In this document: piece after piece, positions 26,115 to 35,234 of the stretch
Layout of the letters: the number at the start of each line of letters is the position of its first letter
How positions within the stretch are numbered: the stretch's first letter is position 1
Assembly: GCA_017642695.1 (NCBI GenBank)
Contig: JAEPQD010000001.1
Coordinates: 2,241,701 to 2,305,700 of the forward strand
DNA: 64,000 nt
Reading direction: 5' to 3'
Origin: Parvibaculum sp.
GTDB taxonomy: Bacteria; Pseudomonadota; Alphaproteobacteria; Parvibaculales; Parvibaculaceae
Position numbers and translations under genes: made by a program
Notes under the pieces: model-generated
Told to the model about the DNA's origin: nothing
The model's input: only the letters and a program-made list of their open reading frames with translations
Database searches by the model: none

Positions 26115-27422
26115 ATGTTCGACATCAAGGCCATTCGCGACGACGCACAGGGTTTCGATGCGGGCCTCGCGAAGCGTGGGCTCGAGCCTCAATCCGCACA
26201 CCTCATCGAAATTGACGAACGCCGCCGCAGGGTCATCACCTCGCTGCAGGAAATGCAGCAGCAGCGGAATGATGCGTCGAAGCAGATCGGTCAGGCCAAG
26301 GCGAAGAAGGACGAGGACCTCGCGAAGAAGCTGATGGACGAGGTCTCCTCCCTCAAGGCCCGCATCCAGGCGGGTGAGGAGGAGGAGAGGGCGGCCAATG
26401 CCGAACTCGAGGCGGCGCTCGCCTCGATCCCCAACATTCCGCTCGACGATGTGCCTGTCGGCCCGGACGAGAGCGCCAATGTGGTGCGCCGCGAACATGG
26501 CCGCGCCCGCGACCTGAACTTCGAGCCGAAGGAACACTTCGATCTCGGTGAAGGTCTCGGCCTGATGGATTTCGAGACGGCGGCGAAGCTCTCCGGTTCG
26601 CGCTTTACGGTACTCAAAGGCCCGCTCGCCCGCCTGGAACGGGCCATCGGCAATTTCATGGTCGACCTCCACACCACCGAGTTCGGCTATGAGGAGGTCA
26701 TGCCGCCGCTCATGGTCCGCGACGACGCCATGTTCGGCACGGCGCAGCTGCCGAAATTCGCTGACGACCAGTTCGCGACCTTCAAGGGCCAGAGCCGCGA
26801 CGATCAGGAAAAATACTGGCTGATCCCGACCGCAGAAGTGCCGCTCACCAATCTTGTTCGCGAAAGCATTCTCGCGGAAGAGGAACTGCCAAAGCGTTTC
26901 ACCGCCTACACCGCCTGTTTCCGCGCCGAAGCGGGCGCCGCCGGACGTGACACGCGCGGCATGATCCGGCAGCACCAGTTCTCCAAGGTCGAACTCGTCT
27001 CGATCACGACGCCGGACGCCTCGCTCGACGAGCATGAGCGCATGCTTTCCTGCGCCGAGGAAGTGCTGAAGCGTCTCGATCTCCATTACCGTGTGATGAC
27101 GCTCTCGACCGGCGACATGGGCTTTGCCTCTCGCAAGACCTACGACATCGAGGTCTGGCTGCCGGGACAAAACGCTTATCGCGAGATTTCTTCCTGCTCC
27201 GTCTGCGGCGACTTCCAGGCCAGGCGCATGAACGCGCGCTATCGCCCGAAGGGGGAGAAGAACACCCGCTTCGTCCACACGCTGAACGGCTCAGGCCTCG
27301 CCGTCGGCCGCACGCTAGTCGCCGTCATGGAGAATTACCAGCAGGCGGATGGCTCCATCGCCGTCCCCGCCGTGCTTCAGCCCTATATGGGCGGGCTGGA
27401 GGTCATCGCGCCTCATGGCTGA
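26115..27422 (+). CDS. serS: Seryl-tRNA synthetase
   Basis: Class II synthetase for tRNA-Ser (and the first step of tRNA-Sec charging where present). 435 residues. The N-terminal coiled-coil arm spans about 25-105 (Gln/Lys/Glu-rich). Motif 2 is in [20 protein letters not shown] and motif 3 is in [20 protein letters not shown]. The [20 protein letters not shown] segment is the usual family signature. The final 8 bases overlap surE (ATGGCTGA), so surE is translationally coupled. Confidence 0.98.
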   Translation: MFDIKAIRDDAQGFDAGLAKRGLEPQSAHLIEIDERRRRVITSLQEMQQQRNDASKQIGQAKAKKDEDLAKKLMDEVSSLKARIQAGEEEERAANAELEAALASIPNIPLDDVPVGPDESANVVRREHGRARDLNFEPKEHFDLGEGLGLMDFETAAKLSGSRFTVLKGPLARLERAIGNFMVDLHTTEFGYEEVMPPLMVRDDAMFGTAQLPKFADDQFATFKGQSRDDQEKYWLIPTAEVPLTNLVRESILAEEELPKRFTAYTACFRAEAGAAGRDTRGMIRQHQFSKVELVSITTPDASLDEHERMLSCAEEVLKRLDLHYRVMTLSTGDMGFASRKTYDIEVWLPGQNAYREISSCSVCGDFQARRMNARYRPKGEKNTRFVHTLNGSGLAVGRTLVAVMENYQQADGSIAVPAVLQPYMGGLEVIAPHG

Positions 27423-28236
27423 GAAATCCGGTAAATCCCTGCGTATCCTGGTCACGAATGACGACGGTATCCACGCGCCCGGCCTGAAGGCGCTCGAAAA
27501 AATCGCCCGCAAGCTCTCGAGCGATGTCTGGGTCGTGGCGCCAGAGGAAGAACAGAGCGGCTCCGCGCATTCGCTCTCGCTCGCGAACCCGCTCCGCATC
27601 CGCAAGCTCACCGCCCGCAAATATGCCGTGCGCGGTACTCCGTCCGATTGTGTGCTGATGGCTGTCCGCCATGTCCTTAAGGACAAGGAGCCGGACCTCG
27701 TACTCTCCGGCGTCAATCGCGGCCAGAACATCGCCGACGACGTCACCTATTCCGGCACCATCGCCGCCGCCATGGAAGGCACGCAGCTCGGTATACCGTC
27801 CATCGCGCTGAGTCAGGCCTTCGGTTTTTCCGGTCACGCCAATGTCAAATGGGCGACCGCCGAGCATTTCGCGCCGGAAATACTGAAGAAGCTCATCGCG
27901 GCAGGCTGGCCCGCGGAAGTCCTCATCAACATCAACTTCCCCGATGTCGTGCCCGCTTCCGTCACCGGTATCGAGGTGACGCGGCAGGGCAAGCGCGACC
28001 AGTCGCTCGTCCGCGTTGAAGAGCGGATCGATGCCCGCAACAATCCCTATTACTGGCTCGGCTTCGAGCGCATCCTGAGCAACCCGCCGCAGGGCACCGA
28101 TCTCCGCGCAATCTACGAGGGCCGCATCTCCATCACGCCGCTCCACATGGACCTCACCCATGCGCGGACCTCGAAGGCGATTTCCGCCGCGCTCGGTTCC
28201 CTCGAGGGTCCGCTGAAGAAGCGTAAGAAGAATTGA
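27415..28236 (+). CDS. surE: 5'/3'-nucleotidase SurE
   Basis: Metal-dependent survival protein that dephosphorylates nucleoside monophosphates. 273 residues. Metal ligands by family comparison are Asp16 and Asp17 in [14 protein letters not shown], Ser48, and Asn101 in [19 protein letters not shown]. The ATG lies inside the end of serS. It is followed after 10 bp by pcm and then an NlpD-like gene. This is the same order as surE-pcm-nlpD in E. coli, though without rpoS. Confidence 0.97.
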   Translation: MAEKSGKSLRILVTNDDGIHAPGLKALEKIARKLSSDVWVVAPEEEQSGSAHSLSLANPLRIRKLTARKYAVRGTPSDCVLMAVRHVLKDKEPDLVLSGVNRGQNIADDVTYSGTIAAAMEGTQLGIPSIALSQAFGFSGHANVKWATAEHFAPEILKKLIAAGWPAEVLININFPDVVPASVTGIEVTRQGKRDQSLVRVEERIDARNNPYYWLGFERILSNPPQGTDLRAIYEGRISITPLHMDLTHARTSKAISAALGSLEGPLKKRKKN

Positions 28237-28246
28237 GCCGCACCCC

Positions 28247-28915
28247 GTGAACGAAGACCCGTCCATGGACGAAATCGAGCACGAGAAGATTGAACTCATC
28301 ATGGGACTGCGCAAGCAGGGCATCCGCGACAAGCGTGTGCTTTCCGCTGTCGAGCGGGTGCCTCGCGAAAAGTTCATCGCAGGGACTTTTCGCAAACAGG
28401 CCTATGAGGATCACGCGCTCCCCATCGAATGCGGTCAGACCATCAGCCAGCCCTATATCGTCGCCTACATGACCGAGCAGCTTCAGGTTGGCGAGCGCAT
28501 GAAGGTGCTGGAAGTCGGCACGGGCTCGGGTTATCAGGCGGCTGTCCTCGCGCGCCTGTGCCGTCGCGTCTACACGGTCGAACGCTACCGCACGCTTCTG
28601 AACGATGCGCTGAAGCGATTCGAGGATCTGCGCCTCACCAACATCACGGCCCGCGTTGGCGATGGTGGTAAGGGCTGGCCGGAACAGGCGCCTTTTGACC
28701 GAATCATCGTGACGGCGGCGGCTCCGTCGGTGCCGCAAATTCTCGTTGATCAGTTGAAAGAAGGCGGCTTGATGGTTGTTCCTGTTGCAATTTCCGGTAG
28801 CAGGGGTGAGCAGAAACTTGTGCGGATCGAGCGGACGGGAGAAGGTGTGAAGCGTGAAGAGCTTCTGCCCGTGCGCTTTGTCCCGCTTGTCGAGGGTGTT
28901 GCCAAGGAGTCCTGA
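28247..28915 (+). CDS. pcm: Protein-L-isoaspartate O-methyltransferase
   Basis: Repairs isoaspartyl damage in aged proteins using S-adenosylmethionine. 222 residues from a GTG at 28247. An ATG at 28265 (MDEIEHEKIEL) is an alternative that matches the usual N-terminus well. Motifs are the SAM site VLEVGTGSGYQAAVLA, the upstream PLPIGCGQTIS-type loop present here as LPIECGQTISQPYIVA, and the post-motif IIVTAAAPSVP. The first ten residues may be non-conserved. It is cotranscribed with surE. Confidence 0.95.
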   Translation: MNEDPSMDEIEHEKIELIMGLRKQGIRDKRVLSAVERVPREKFIAGTFRKQAYEDHALPIECGQTISQPYIVAYMTEQLQVGERMKVLEVGTGSGYQAAVLARLCRRVYTVERYRTLLNDALKRFEDLRLTNITARVGDGGKGWPEQAPFDRIIVTAAAPSVPQILVDQLKEGGLMVVPVAISGSRGEQKLVRIERTGEGVKREELLPVRFVPLVEGVAKES

Positions 28916-28956
28916 GCGGCGAATTCTGACCCGGTGGTGGAGACAGGCGAGGCCAT

Positions 28957-29964
28957 ATGGCGCGGCGCGATCATATGCGGGCGATAATGCGACGGGGGGC
29001 GGCTCTCTCGTTCGCCCTTCTCGTTGCGGCCTGCGGTGGCGGCGGCGAGCGTCCGTGGTGGGACGAGCCGCCGGGCCAGCGCTCGGGCGGTCGCACCCCG
29101 ATGCCCGCATTTTCCAGGCCGATCCAGACGGTTGCGCCCGGGGGCACCTATGTCGTCCGGCGCGGCGACACCGTTTACAGTATCGCCCGCGCGCATGACG
29201 TTCCGCTGCGTTCAGTCATCGACGCGAACGGTCTTCGCCCGCCTTACGAAATCGAAGTTGGTCAGAAGATCGCCATTCCTGCCGGACGCTTTCATGTCGT
29301 GCAGCGCGGCGAGACGGTCTACAGCATCTCCCGGCAGTACAACGTTGACATGGCATCGTTGACGAGCCTGAACCGTATTCCGGCACCCTACACGATCAAG
29401 GTCGGTGAAAAGCTGCAAGTCCCGTCCCGCAAGCCTGCGCGGGCACCTGAGCGTACCGCGTCGTCGCAAGCCCCTTCAGGTGCAAGGTTGCCGTTGGCAC
29501 GGCCGGTCGCGGGCGCTGTCGCTTCGGCGCCATCGGCATCCTCGCCCACGGTGGCGAAGGACCCGCTTCCAGCGCCGCCCGCCGCCGCGGGAGCCTTCCA
29601 ATGGCCGGTGCAGGGCAAGGTCCTGTCGAGCTTTGGCCCCAAGGCGAACGGGCTCCACAACGATGGCGTCAACATTGCCGCCGAGATGGGCGCGCCTGTC
29701 CGCGCTGCCCAGAACGGCGTGGTGGCCTACTCAGGCAACGAACTCAAGGGCTACGGCAACCTGCTTCTTGTCCGCCACGACAATGGCTGGATGACGGCCT
29801 ATGCGCATAACAGCAAGCTGCTGGTGAGGCGCGGCGACACGGTGGTGCGCGGCCAGACGATTTCTCTCGCCGGCAATTCCGGTAGCGTGGTCACGCCGCA
29901 GGTTCACTTCGAGATCCGCAAGGGTGCGAAGGCCGTCAACCCGGCAACCGTCATCGGTATGTGA
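28957..29964 (+). CDS. NlpD-like lipoprotein, LysM repeats and degenerate M23 domain
   Basis: 335 residues. A signal peptide ends in a lipobox LVAAC (Cys26), predicting an outer-membrane lipoprotein. Two LysM modules lie at about 63-108 and 111-156, followed by a Pro/Ala/Ser linker and a C-terminal M23 (LytM) domain (about 225-332). The M23 zinc site is degraded: HNDGVN in place of H-x3-D, and QVHFEIR in place of H-x-H. It therefore probably activates an amidase during division, as NlpD and EnvC do, and is not itself a peptidase. ATGs at 28975 and 28987 are alternative starts. GAGG at 28948 favours 28957. Confidence 0.92.
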   Translation: MARRDHMRAIMRRGAALSFALLVAACGGGGERPWWDEPPGQRSGGRTPMPAFSRPIQTVAPGGTYVVRRGDTVYSIARAHDVPLRSVIDANGLRPPYEIEVGQKIAIPAGRFHVVQRGETVYSISRQYNVDMASLTSLNRIPAPYTIKVGEKLQVPSRKPARAPERTASSQAPSGARLPLARPVAGAVASAPSASSPTVAKDPLPAPPAAAGAFQWPVQGKVLSSFGPKANGLHNDGVNIAAEMGAPVRAAQNGVVAYSGNELKGYGNLLLVRHDNGWMTAYAHNSKLLVRRGDTVVRGQTISLAGNSGSVVTPQVHFEIRKGAKAVNPATVIGM

Positions 29965-29982
29965 CGCTACAGGCCATCACTT

Positions 29983-30843
29983 TCAGTCGAGCCTGTGGCC
30001 GAGCCGTCCCGCAAGATCCTGGATGAATTGCCAGGCGACGCGACCGGAACGCCCTCCGCGCGTCGCCGCCCATTCGATGGCTTCCGCGTTCAGCGTCTCG
30101 TCATCGACCTTCAGCCCGTGATGATTTGCATATCCGGCAACCATGTCGAGATAGTCGGACTGGCTGCAGTTGTGGAACCCGAGCCAGAGGCCGAAACGGT
30201 CGGATAACGACACCTTTTCTTCGACGGCTTCCGAGGGATTGATCGCGGTGGAGCGCTCGTTCTCCATCATGTCGCGCGGCATCAGGTGGCGCCGGTTCGA
30301 GGTCGCATAGAAGATGACATTCTTCGGCCGGCCTTCGATGCCGCCCTCAAGCACGGCTTTAAGCGACTTGTAGCTGGTGTCGTCATGGTCGAAGGAGAGG
30401 TCGTCGCAAAAGATCACTGCGCGCCGCTCTTGCGCTCGAAGCTGCGCCATCAGCCGGGGCAGGCTTTCGATGTCTTCGCGGTGGATTTCGATCAGGATCA
30501 GGCTGCCAGGTGTCTCGGCATTCACGGCCGCATGAGCTGCCTTCACGAGCGAACTCTTGCCCATCCCCCGCGCACCCCAGAGCAGCGCATTGTTGGCCGG
30601 AAGGCCTTTCGCGAAGCGTTTTGTGTTGTCGACTAGAATATCCCGTACTCGGTCCACGCCCTTGATGAGAGACATGTCCACGCGGGAAACCTCGGCCACA
30701 GGGTCCGCGCGACCCGCTTCCGCGTTCCAGACAAAGGCATCTGCCGCATCGAGCCCGCTGGTCGCAGCAGGCGGCGGCGAAAGCCGCTCTAGCGCCTCGG
30801 CAATGCGTTTCAGCAGGAGCTCTGTATCGGGCGTTGTGCTCAT
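29983..30843 (-). CDS. AAA ATPase of the DUF815 family
   Basis: 286 residues. P-loop ATPase with Walker A GARGMGKS (90-97), Walker B AVIFCDDLSF (about 142-151) and a sensor-like FYATSNRRHLMPRDM segment. LKGV...NTKRFAKGLPANN precedes the P-loop, as in DUF815 proteins. The function is unknown. These ATPases are widespread in proteobacteria. It is convergent with the NlpD-like gene (18-bp gap) and divergent from yajC. Confidence 0.92.
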   Translation of the reverse strand: MSTTPDTELLLKRIAEALERLSPPPAATSGLDAADAFVWNAEAGRADPVAEVSRVDMSLIKGVDRVRDILVDNTKRFAKGLPANNALLWGARGMGKSSLVKAAHAAVNAETPGSLILIEIHREDIESLPRLMAQLRAQERRAVIFCDDLSFDHDDTSYKSLKAVLEGGIEGRPKNVIFYATSNRRHLMPRDMMENERSTAINPSEAVEEKVSLSDRFGLWLGFHNCSQSDYLDMVAGYANHHGLKVDDETLNAEAIEWAATRGGRSGRVAWQFIQDLAGRLGHRLD

Positions 30844-30969
30844 GACGGAAGACTTCGTGGGGAACGGAACGGGGCCGGCTGCGCGGGGACCCTAGCACTC
30901 CCCGCAAAGGCCGGAAATGCCTGTATATCCCAAAACTTAAGCGCCCTCACGACGGGTTCCGGCTTCGGT

Positions 30970-30997
30970 TTGCAAAACCTCTGCCGGTCGGTATAGT
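30970..30997 (+). promoter_or_regulatory. Sigma-70-type promoter for yajC-secDF
   Basis: TTGCAA (30970-30975), a 16-bp spacer and TATAGT (30992-30997), 75 bp upstream of the yajC start. It is the best hexamer pair in the 228-bp gap between the divergent ATPase and yajC genes. Confidence 0.5.
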
Positions 30998-31071
30998 CCG
31001 GCGCAATCGAGCGATTTGCGGCTCCTGCGTTCAGGTTCTGCCGCGTTTTGTAGGCAAGACAGGAGACCCAG

Positions 31072-31386
31072 ATGGGTGGCGGCGGCGCTTCGGAATTTCT
31101 GATCCAGCTTTTCCCGTTTATCGCGCTTTTCGCGATCATGTATTTCCTGGTTCTTCGCCCGCAGCAGCGCCGCGTGAAGGAACACCGCGAGATGGTCACC
31201 AACGTGCGCCGGGGCGACGTCGTGGTAACGGCGGGTGGCCTCATTGGCAAGGTGACGAAGGTCGACGATGCCGAAATCACGGTCGAGGTCGCCGATAACG
31301 TCCGCGTGCGCGTTGTGAAGAGTACGCTTGCCGAAGTGCGCTCGAAATCGGAGCCGGTTCCAGCCAACGCAAACAGCCCCTCGTAG
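31072..31386 (+). CDS. yajC: Preprotein translocase accessory subunit YajC
   Basis: Small partner of SecDF in the inner membrane. 104 residues. The Gly-rich start leads into one helix (about 7-26, ending YFLVLRPQQRR, the family signature). A cytoplasmic domain follows, with VKEHREMVTNVRRGDVVVTAGGL, which is diagnostic. It is 39 bp upstream of secD and clearly belongs to the yajC-secD-secF operon. Confidence 0.97.
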   Translation: MGGGGASEFLIQLFPFIALFAIMYFLVLRPQQRRVKEHREMVTNVRRGDVVVTAGGLIGKVTKVDDAEITVEVADNVRVRVVKSTLAEVRSKSEPVPANANSPS

Positions 31387-31425
31387 GTGCGACGACGGAA
31401 TCTCCCGGGAGGGGAATAAGCCGAG

Positions 31426-33033
31426 ATGCTCTACTTCGAACGCTGGAAGATCGTGCTGATCGTCATGCTTTGCCTGGCGGGCATTGTCTATTCTGCGCCG
31501 AACTTCATATCCAAATCCTCGCTTGAGGACGTTCCCGGCTGGCTCCCCCACAAGCAGATCAATCTTGGCCTCGATCTTCGGGGTGGTTCCTACATGCTGC
31601 TCGGCCTCGACACCGGGTCTCTCGAAAAGACGAGGTTGCAGGATCTCGTGGGTGAAGTCCGCGACGCGCTTCGCGACGAACGGATTCCCTACACCGGCCT
31701 GGGCATACAGGGCGACAGCGTTGTCGTGAACGTGACGCGCGCGGAGGATGTCGAGAAAGCCGAAGCCGCTATCGATGACCTCGCGACCATGATAGCGGCG
31801 AACCAGTTCTCCGCGCTGCCGGAGAGCGATCTCTCAGTCGCCGTCGACGGGCAGCGGATCAATGTCACGGTCACGGAAGCGGCGAAGCTCCAGCGGGTTC
31901 AGGCCGCCGTCGAGCAGTCGATCGAGATCGTGCGCCGCCGTATCGACGAACTCGGCACCACAGAGCCCGTCATCCAGCGGCAGGGCGCGGATCGCATTCT
32001 CGTTCAGGTGCCGGGCCTCGAAGACCCGCAGCAGTTGAAGGAACTTCTCGGCAAGACTGCCAAAATGAACTTCCGCCTCGTCAGCAATGCGATGTCGGGA
32101 CAGCAGGCGCTTGCCACGCGGACTGTGCCGGCGGGCACTGAGCTTCTCTACACGGCGGACGAACCCAAAGTGCCTGTTCTGGTCGAGCGGCGCATCATGG
32201 TCGGTGGCGACCGGCTGCAGGACGCCACAGCAGGCTTTGATCAGCGCGACGGACAGCCCGTGGTCAACTTCCGCTTCGACAGTATCGGCGGACGGCAGTT
32301 CGGTGAGGTCACGCGTGACAATGTCGGGCGCCCCTTTGCCATCGTGCTCGACAATGAAGTCATCAGCGCACCCCGCATCAACGAACCCATCATGGGCGGG
32401 CAGGGGCAGATCAGCGGCAACTTCACCGTTCAGGAAGCGAACAATCTCGCAATCCTTCTTCGCTCGGGCGCGCTGCCGGTAGACATAACCATTCTCGAAG
32501 AGCGCACTGTCGGGCCGGGCCTCGGTGCGGACTCCGTTCGTGCCGGTGAGATCGCCGCCATCATTGGCGCCGCTGCCGTCATCCTCTTCATGATTGCGAG
32601 CTACGGTTTCTTCGGCATCCTCGCAAATATCGCCCTCTTCCTGAACGTCATGATGATCTTCGCCGTGCTGTCGGTGCTGCAGGCGACGCTGACGCTGCCG
32701 GGCATTGCCGGCATCGTGCTGACCATCGGCATGGCGGTCGACGCCAACGTGCTCATCTACGAGCGCATCAGGGAAGAAGTCGCTGCGGGCAAGGGGCCGA
32801 TCCCGGCCATTGAGGCGGGTTACAACAAGGCGCTTTCGTCGATCCTCGACGCCAACATTACCACGCTGATTTCCGCTGCCATTCTGTTCCAGATGGGGTC
32901 GGGTCCTGTGCGCGGCTTTGCAGTCACGCTCGCCATCGGCATTGTCACGTCTGTCTTCACGGCCTTCACCGTGAACCGTCTCATGGTCTCGGTTTGGCTG
33001 CGCCGCCGCCGGCCAAAGACGATTACGCTTTAA
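31426..33033 (+). CDS. secD: Protein translocase subunit SecD
   Basis: RND-type subunit that uses the proton gradient to complete export through SecYEG. 535 residues. The first helix (about 7-25) is followed by GLDLRGGSYMLLGLD, a periplasmic P1 domain (about 45-350), and five C-terminal helices including GIAGIVLTIGMAVDANVLIYERIREE (shortened here), which carries the conserved Asp of proton transfer. AGYNKALSSILDANITTL is also typical. A GGGAGGGGAAT ribosome site precedes the ATG. Confidence 0.97.
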   Translation: MLYFERWKIVLIVMLCLAGIVYSAPNFISKSSLEDVPGWLPHKQINLGLDLRGGSYMLLGLDTGSLEKTRLQDLVGEVRDALRDERIPYTGLGIQGDSVVVNVTRAEDVEKAEAAIDDLATMIAANQFSALPESDLSVAVDGQRINVTVTEAAKLQRVQAAVEQSIEIVRRRIDELGTTEPVIQRQGADRILVQVPGLEDPQQLKELLGKTAKMNFRLVSNAMSGQQALATRTVPAGTELLYTADEPKVPVLVERRIMVGGDRLQDATAGFDQRDGQPVVNFRFDSIGGRQFGEVTRDNVGRPFAIVLDNEVISAPRINEPIMGGQGQISGNFTVQEANNLAILLRSGALPVDITILEERTVGPGLGADSVRAGEIAAIIGAAAVILFMIASYGFFGILANIALFLNVMMIFAVLSVLQATLTLPGIAGIVLTIGMAVDANVLIYERIREEVAAGKGPIPAIEAGYNKALSSILDANITTLISAAILFQMGSGPVRGFAVTLAIGIVTSVFTAFTVNRLMVSVWLRRRRPKTITL

Positions 33034-33053
33034 GGGCCGGGAGAAAGACGATC

Positions 33054-34013
33054 ATGAGACATCTGAAACTCATTCCGGACGACACGCATTTCCGCTTTGT
33101 GAAATGGCGTCATGTGGCCGTCGGGCTTTCGCTCGTGGTGGTTGTCGCCTCGGCGATCCTGATGTTCACGCGCGGTCTCAATTTCGGCATCGATTTCGAA
33201 GGTGGCATCGTCATCGAGATTTCGACGGACGGTCCCGCCGATATAGGCCAGCTCCGGGCCGATCTCGGTGGTCTCGGCCTCGGTGAGGTTCAGATCCAGG
33301 AATTCGGTCAGGCCGACGACGTCCTGATCCGCGTCCAGTCGCCCAGCGACGACGACGAAAAGGCATCGCAGCGTGTCGTCGACACGATCAAGGGCGAACT
33401 CGGAGACACCGTCGAATATCGCCGCGTCGAGGTCGTCGGACCGCAGGTCAGTTCCGAACTGGTACAGGACGGTGTTCTTGCTGTCGTCATCGCCATAGCG
33501 CTGATGCTGATCTACATCTGGTTCCGTTTCGAATGGCAGTTCAGCCTGGGCTCCATTGTGGCGCTCGTTCACGACGTCATGGCGACGATAGGGCTCTTCT
33601 GTATCCTTCAGCTTGAATTCAATCTGCAGTCCATTGCGGCTATCCTCACCATCGTCGGCTATTCGATGAACGATACCGTGATCGTGTTCGACCGCGTGCG
33701 CGAGAACCTGCGCAAATACAAGAAGATGGATCTCGGCGAACTGCTCGATCTCTCGATCAACCAGACTCTTTCGCGCACCGTGATGACGTCAGGCACGACG
33801 CTGCTGGCTCTCTTCGCGCTCTTCATCTTCGGCGGTGCGGTGCTCCGCGACTTCACCTTCGCCATGATCTTCGGCATTTTCATCGGCACCTATTCCTCGA
33901 TCTTCATTGCGGCTCCGGTGCTTCTTGCCGTGGGCGTTACGCGCGATGCGGCGTCGGGTGGTCTCGGCCACACGTCGAAAGGCGCAAAGGAAAAGGCGCC
34001 GGGCAAGGCCTGA
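33054..34013 (+). CDS. secF: Protein translocase subunit SecF
   Basis: Partner of SecD in the inner membrane. 319 residues from ATG 33054, preceded by GGGAGAAAG. Six helices, with LNFGIDFEGGIVIEIS after the first, and ILTIVGYSMNDTVIVFDRVRENL carrying the conserved Asp (motif given in part). The closing segment SRTVMTSGTTLLALFALFIF is typical. In-frame codons upstream of 33054 overlap the secD end and are not conserved. Confidence 0.97.
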   Translation: MRHLKLIPDDTHFRFVKWRHVAVGLSLVVVVASAILMFTRGLNFGIDFEGGIVIEISTDGPADIGQLRADLGGLGLGEVQIQEFGQADDVLIRVQSPSDDDEKASQRVVDTIKGELGDTVEYRRVEVVGPQVSSELVQDGVLAVVIAIALMLIYIWFRFEWQFSLGSIVALVHDVMATIGLFCILQLEFNLQSIAAILTIVGYSMNDTVIVFDRVRENLRKYKKMDLGELLDLSINQTLSRTVMTSGTTLLALFALFIFGGAVLRDFTFAMIFGIFIGTYSSIFIAAPVLLAVGVTRDAASGGLGHTSKGAKEKAPGKA

Positions 34014-34017
34014 CATC

Positions 34018-34392
34018 ATGGCCTCCCGCCCGCACTTCGACGGACAGCCTTTCGTGGATGCCTATGGCGAGGGTGGTTTCCGTCTTGCCGGACAGCGGTT
34101 CGAGGGATCGGTGATCGTCGCGCCGCGCGGTCTCTTTCCCTGGGCGGCGAAGTCGATAGCAGACGTGACGCCGGCCTCCCTGGCTCCGCTTGTCGAAGCG
34201 GCAGGCGATTTCGATTTTCTGATCGTCGGATCGGGCGAGGCGACGATGCGGCTTCCCGCTGCGGCGCTCAGGCGGCTTGAGTCGCAGACGATCTTTCCCG
34301 ATGTGATGGCAACGGGGCCCGCCTGCCGGACCTATAATCTCATGCTCTCTGAAAACCGGCGGGTCGCCGCGGCTCTCATCGCGGTCTCCTGA
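34018..34392 (+). CDS. Mth938/NDUFAF3-like domain protein
   Basis: 124 residues. A compact alpha/beta Mth938-like fold. Markers are FEGSVIVAPRGLFPWAA, FDFLIVGSGEATMRLP and VMATGPACRTYNLMLSENRRVAAALI. The human relative NDUFAF3 helps assemble respiratory complex I, and bacterial members often follow secF, as here, 4 bp after its stop. The following gene but one (35235) resembles NDUFAF6, another complex I factor, so a shared role is possible but unproven. Confidence 0.9.
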   Translation: MASRPHFDGQPFVDAYGEGGFRLAGQRFEGSVIVAPRGLFPWAAKSIADVTPASLAPLVEAAGDFDFLIVGSGEATMRLPAAALRRLESQTIFPDVMATGPACRTYNLMLSENRRVAAALIAVS

Positions 34393-34553
34393 CGCCGGAC
34401 TTGGCTTTTTGCCAAGAAACTCCTAGCTTTCACGCGGACTTCGCGACACTGAGTCGCATGATGATGAGGCATGCCAACCCGGGCTAGGGGGCGCGTCTTG
34501 CCATCCCTACTGGCCGCTCGGGCGGCGATTGGCAATCAGAGGGGAGGACTCTT

Positions 34554-35168
34554 ATGGCGGCAATTCTTACATCCCTGAGGAACACGGTGATCGCCGGGTT
34601 CGTGCTCGCGGCGGTTCTGCTGCTGATGTATCTCAACTGGGGCGGCTGGGATGGTGCATCCCTCGGTCACGCTTTCTGGGCTTTCATTTTCCGCTGGCTG
34701 CATGTCATCAGCGGCGTGATGTGGATCGGTCTGCTCTGGTACTTCAACTTCGTGCAGATTCCGAACATGCCGAACATTCCGGACGACCAGAAGCCGGCCA
34801 TCGGCAAGGTCATCGCGCCGGCCGCTCTCTGGTGGTTCCGCTGGGGCGCCATGGCGACCATCATTACCGGTCTCATCCTTGCGGCGATGAATTTCTACCT
34901 CGTCGAGGCGTTGACGCTCGGTGCGGTCGAGGGTTTCGCGGTTCCGAAGAACATCGCCATCGGTATCGGCATGTGGCTCGGCATCATCATGTGGTTCAAC
35001 GTCTGGTTCGTCATCTGGCCGAACCAGAAGATCGCGCTCGGCATCGTCGACGCGCCTGCCGAGCAGAAGCCGGCTGCCGCGCGTACCGCGATGCTCTTCT
35101 CGCGGACCAACACGCTGCTGTCGATCCCCATGCTCTTCGCCATGGTGTCGGCGCAGAACATCTACTGA
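34554..35168 (+). CDS. PuuD-like (urate_ox_N) membrane protein without cytochrome domain
   Basis: 204 residues with about five hydrophobic helices. FIFRWLHVISGVMWIGLLWYF (cited in part), WWFRWGAMATIITG and GMWLGIIMWFNVWFVIWPNQ match the N-terminal membrane domain of urate hydroxylase PuuD. PuuD proteins are about 400 residues with a C-terminal cytochrome c (CxxCH). This protein ends before that domain and has no CxxCH. Either it works with a separate cytochrome or it has another role. There are no other purine-catabolism genes nearby. The ribosome site GGGGAGGA precedes the ATG and a strong terminator follows. Confidence 0.85.
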   Translation: MAAILTSLRNTVIAGFVLAAVLLLMYLNWGGWDGASLGHAFWAFIFRWLHVISGVMWIGLLWYFNFVQIPNMPNIPDDQKPAIGKVIAPAALWWFRWGAMATIITGLILAAMNFYLVEALTLGAVEGFAVPKNIAIGIGMWLGIIMWFNVWFVIWPNQKIALGIVDAPAEQKPAAARTAMLFSRTNTLLSIPMLFAMVSAQNIY

Positions 35169-35191
35169 TCTCCTCGCAAGGAGACTGCCGC

Positions 35192-35214
35192 GGGGCCGCC
35201 TTGAAGGCGGCCCC
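35192..35214 (+). terminator. Rho-independent terminator after the PuuD-like gene
   Basis: 9-bp GC stem GGGGCCGCC/GGCGGCCCC with loop TTGAA, followed by GTTTGCTTT. It lies 24 bp past the stop codon and 21 bp before the next start. Confidence 0.8.
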
Positions 35215-35234
35215 GTTTGCTTTAGGTCAAGGAA

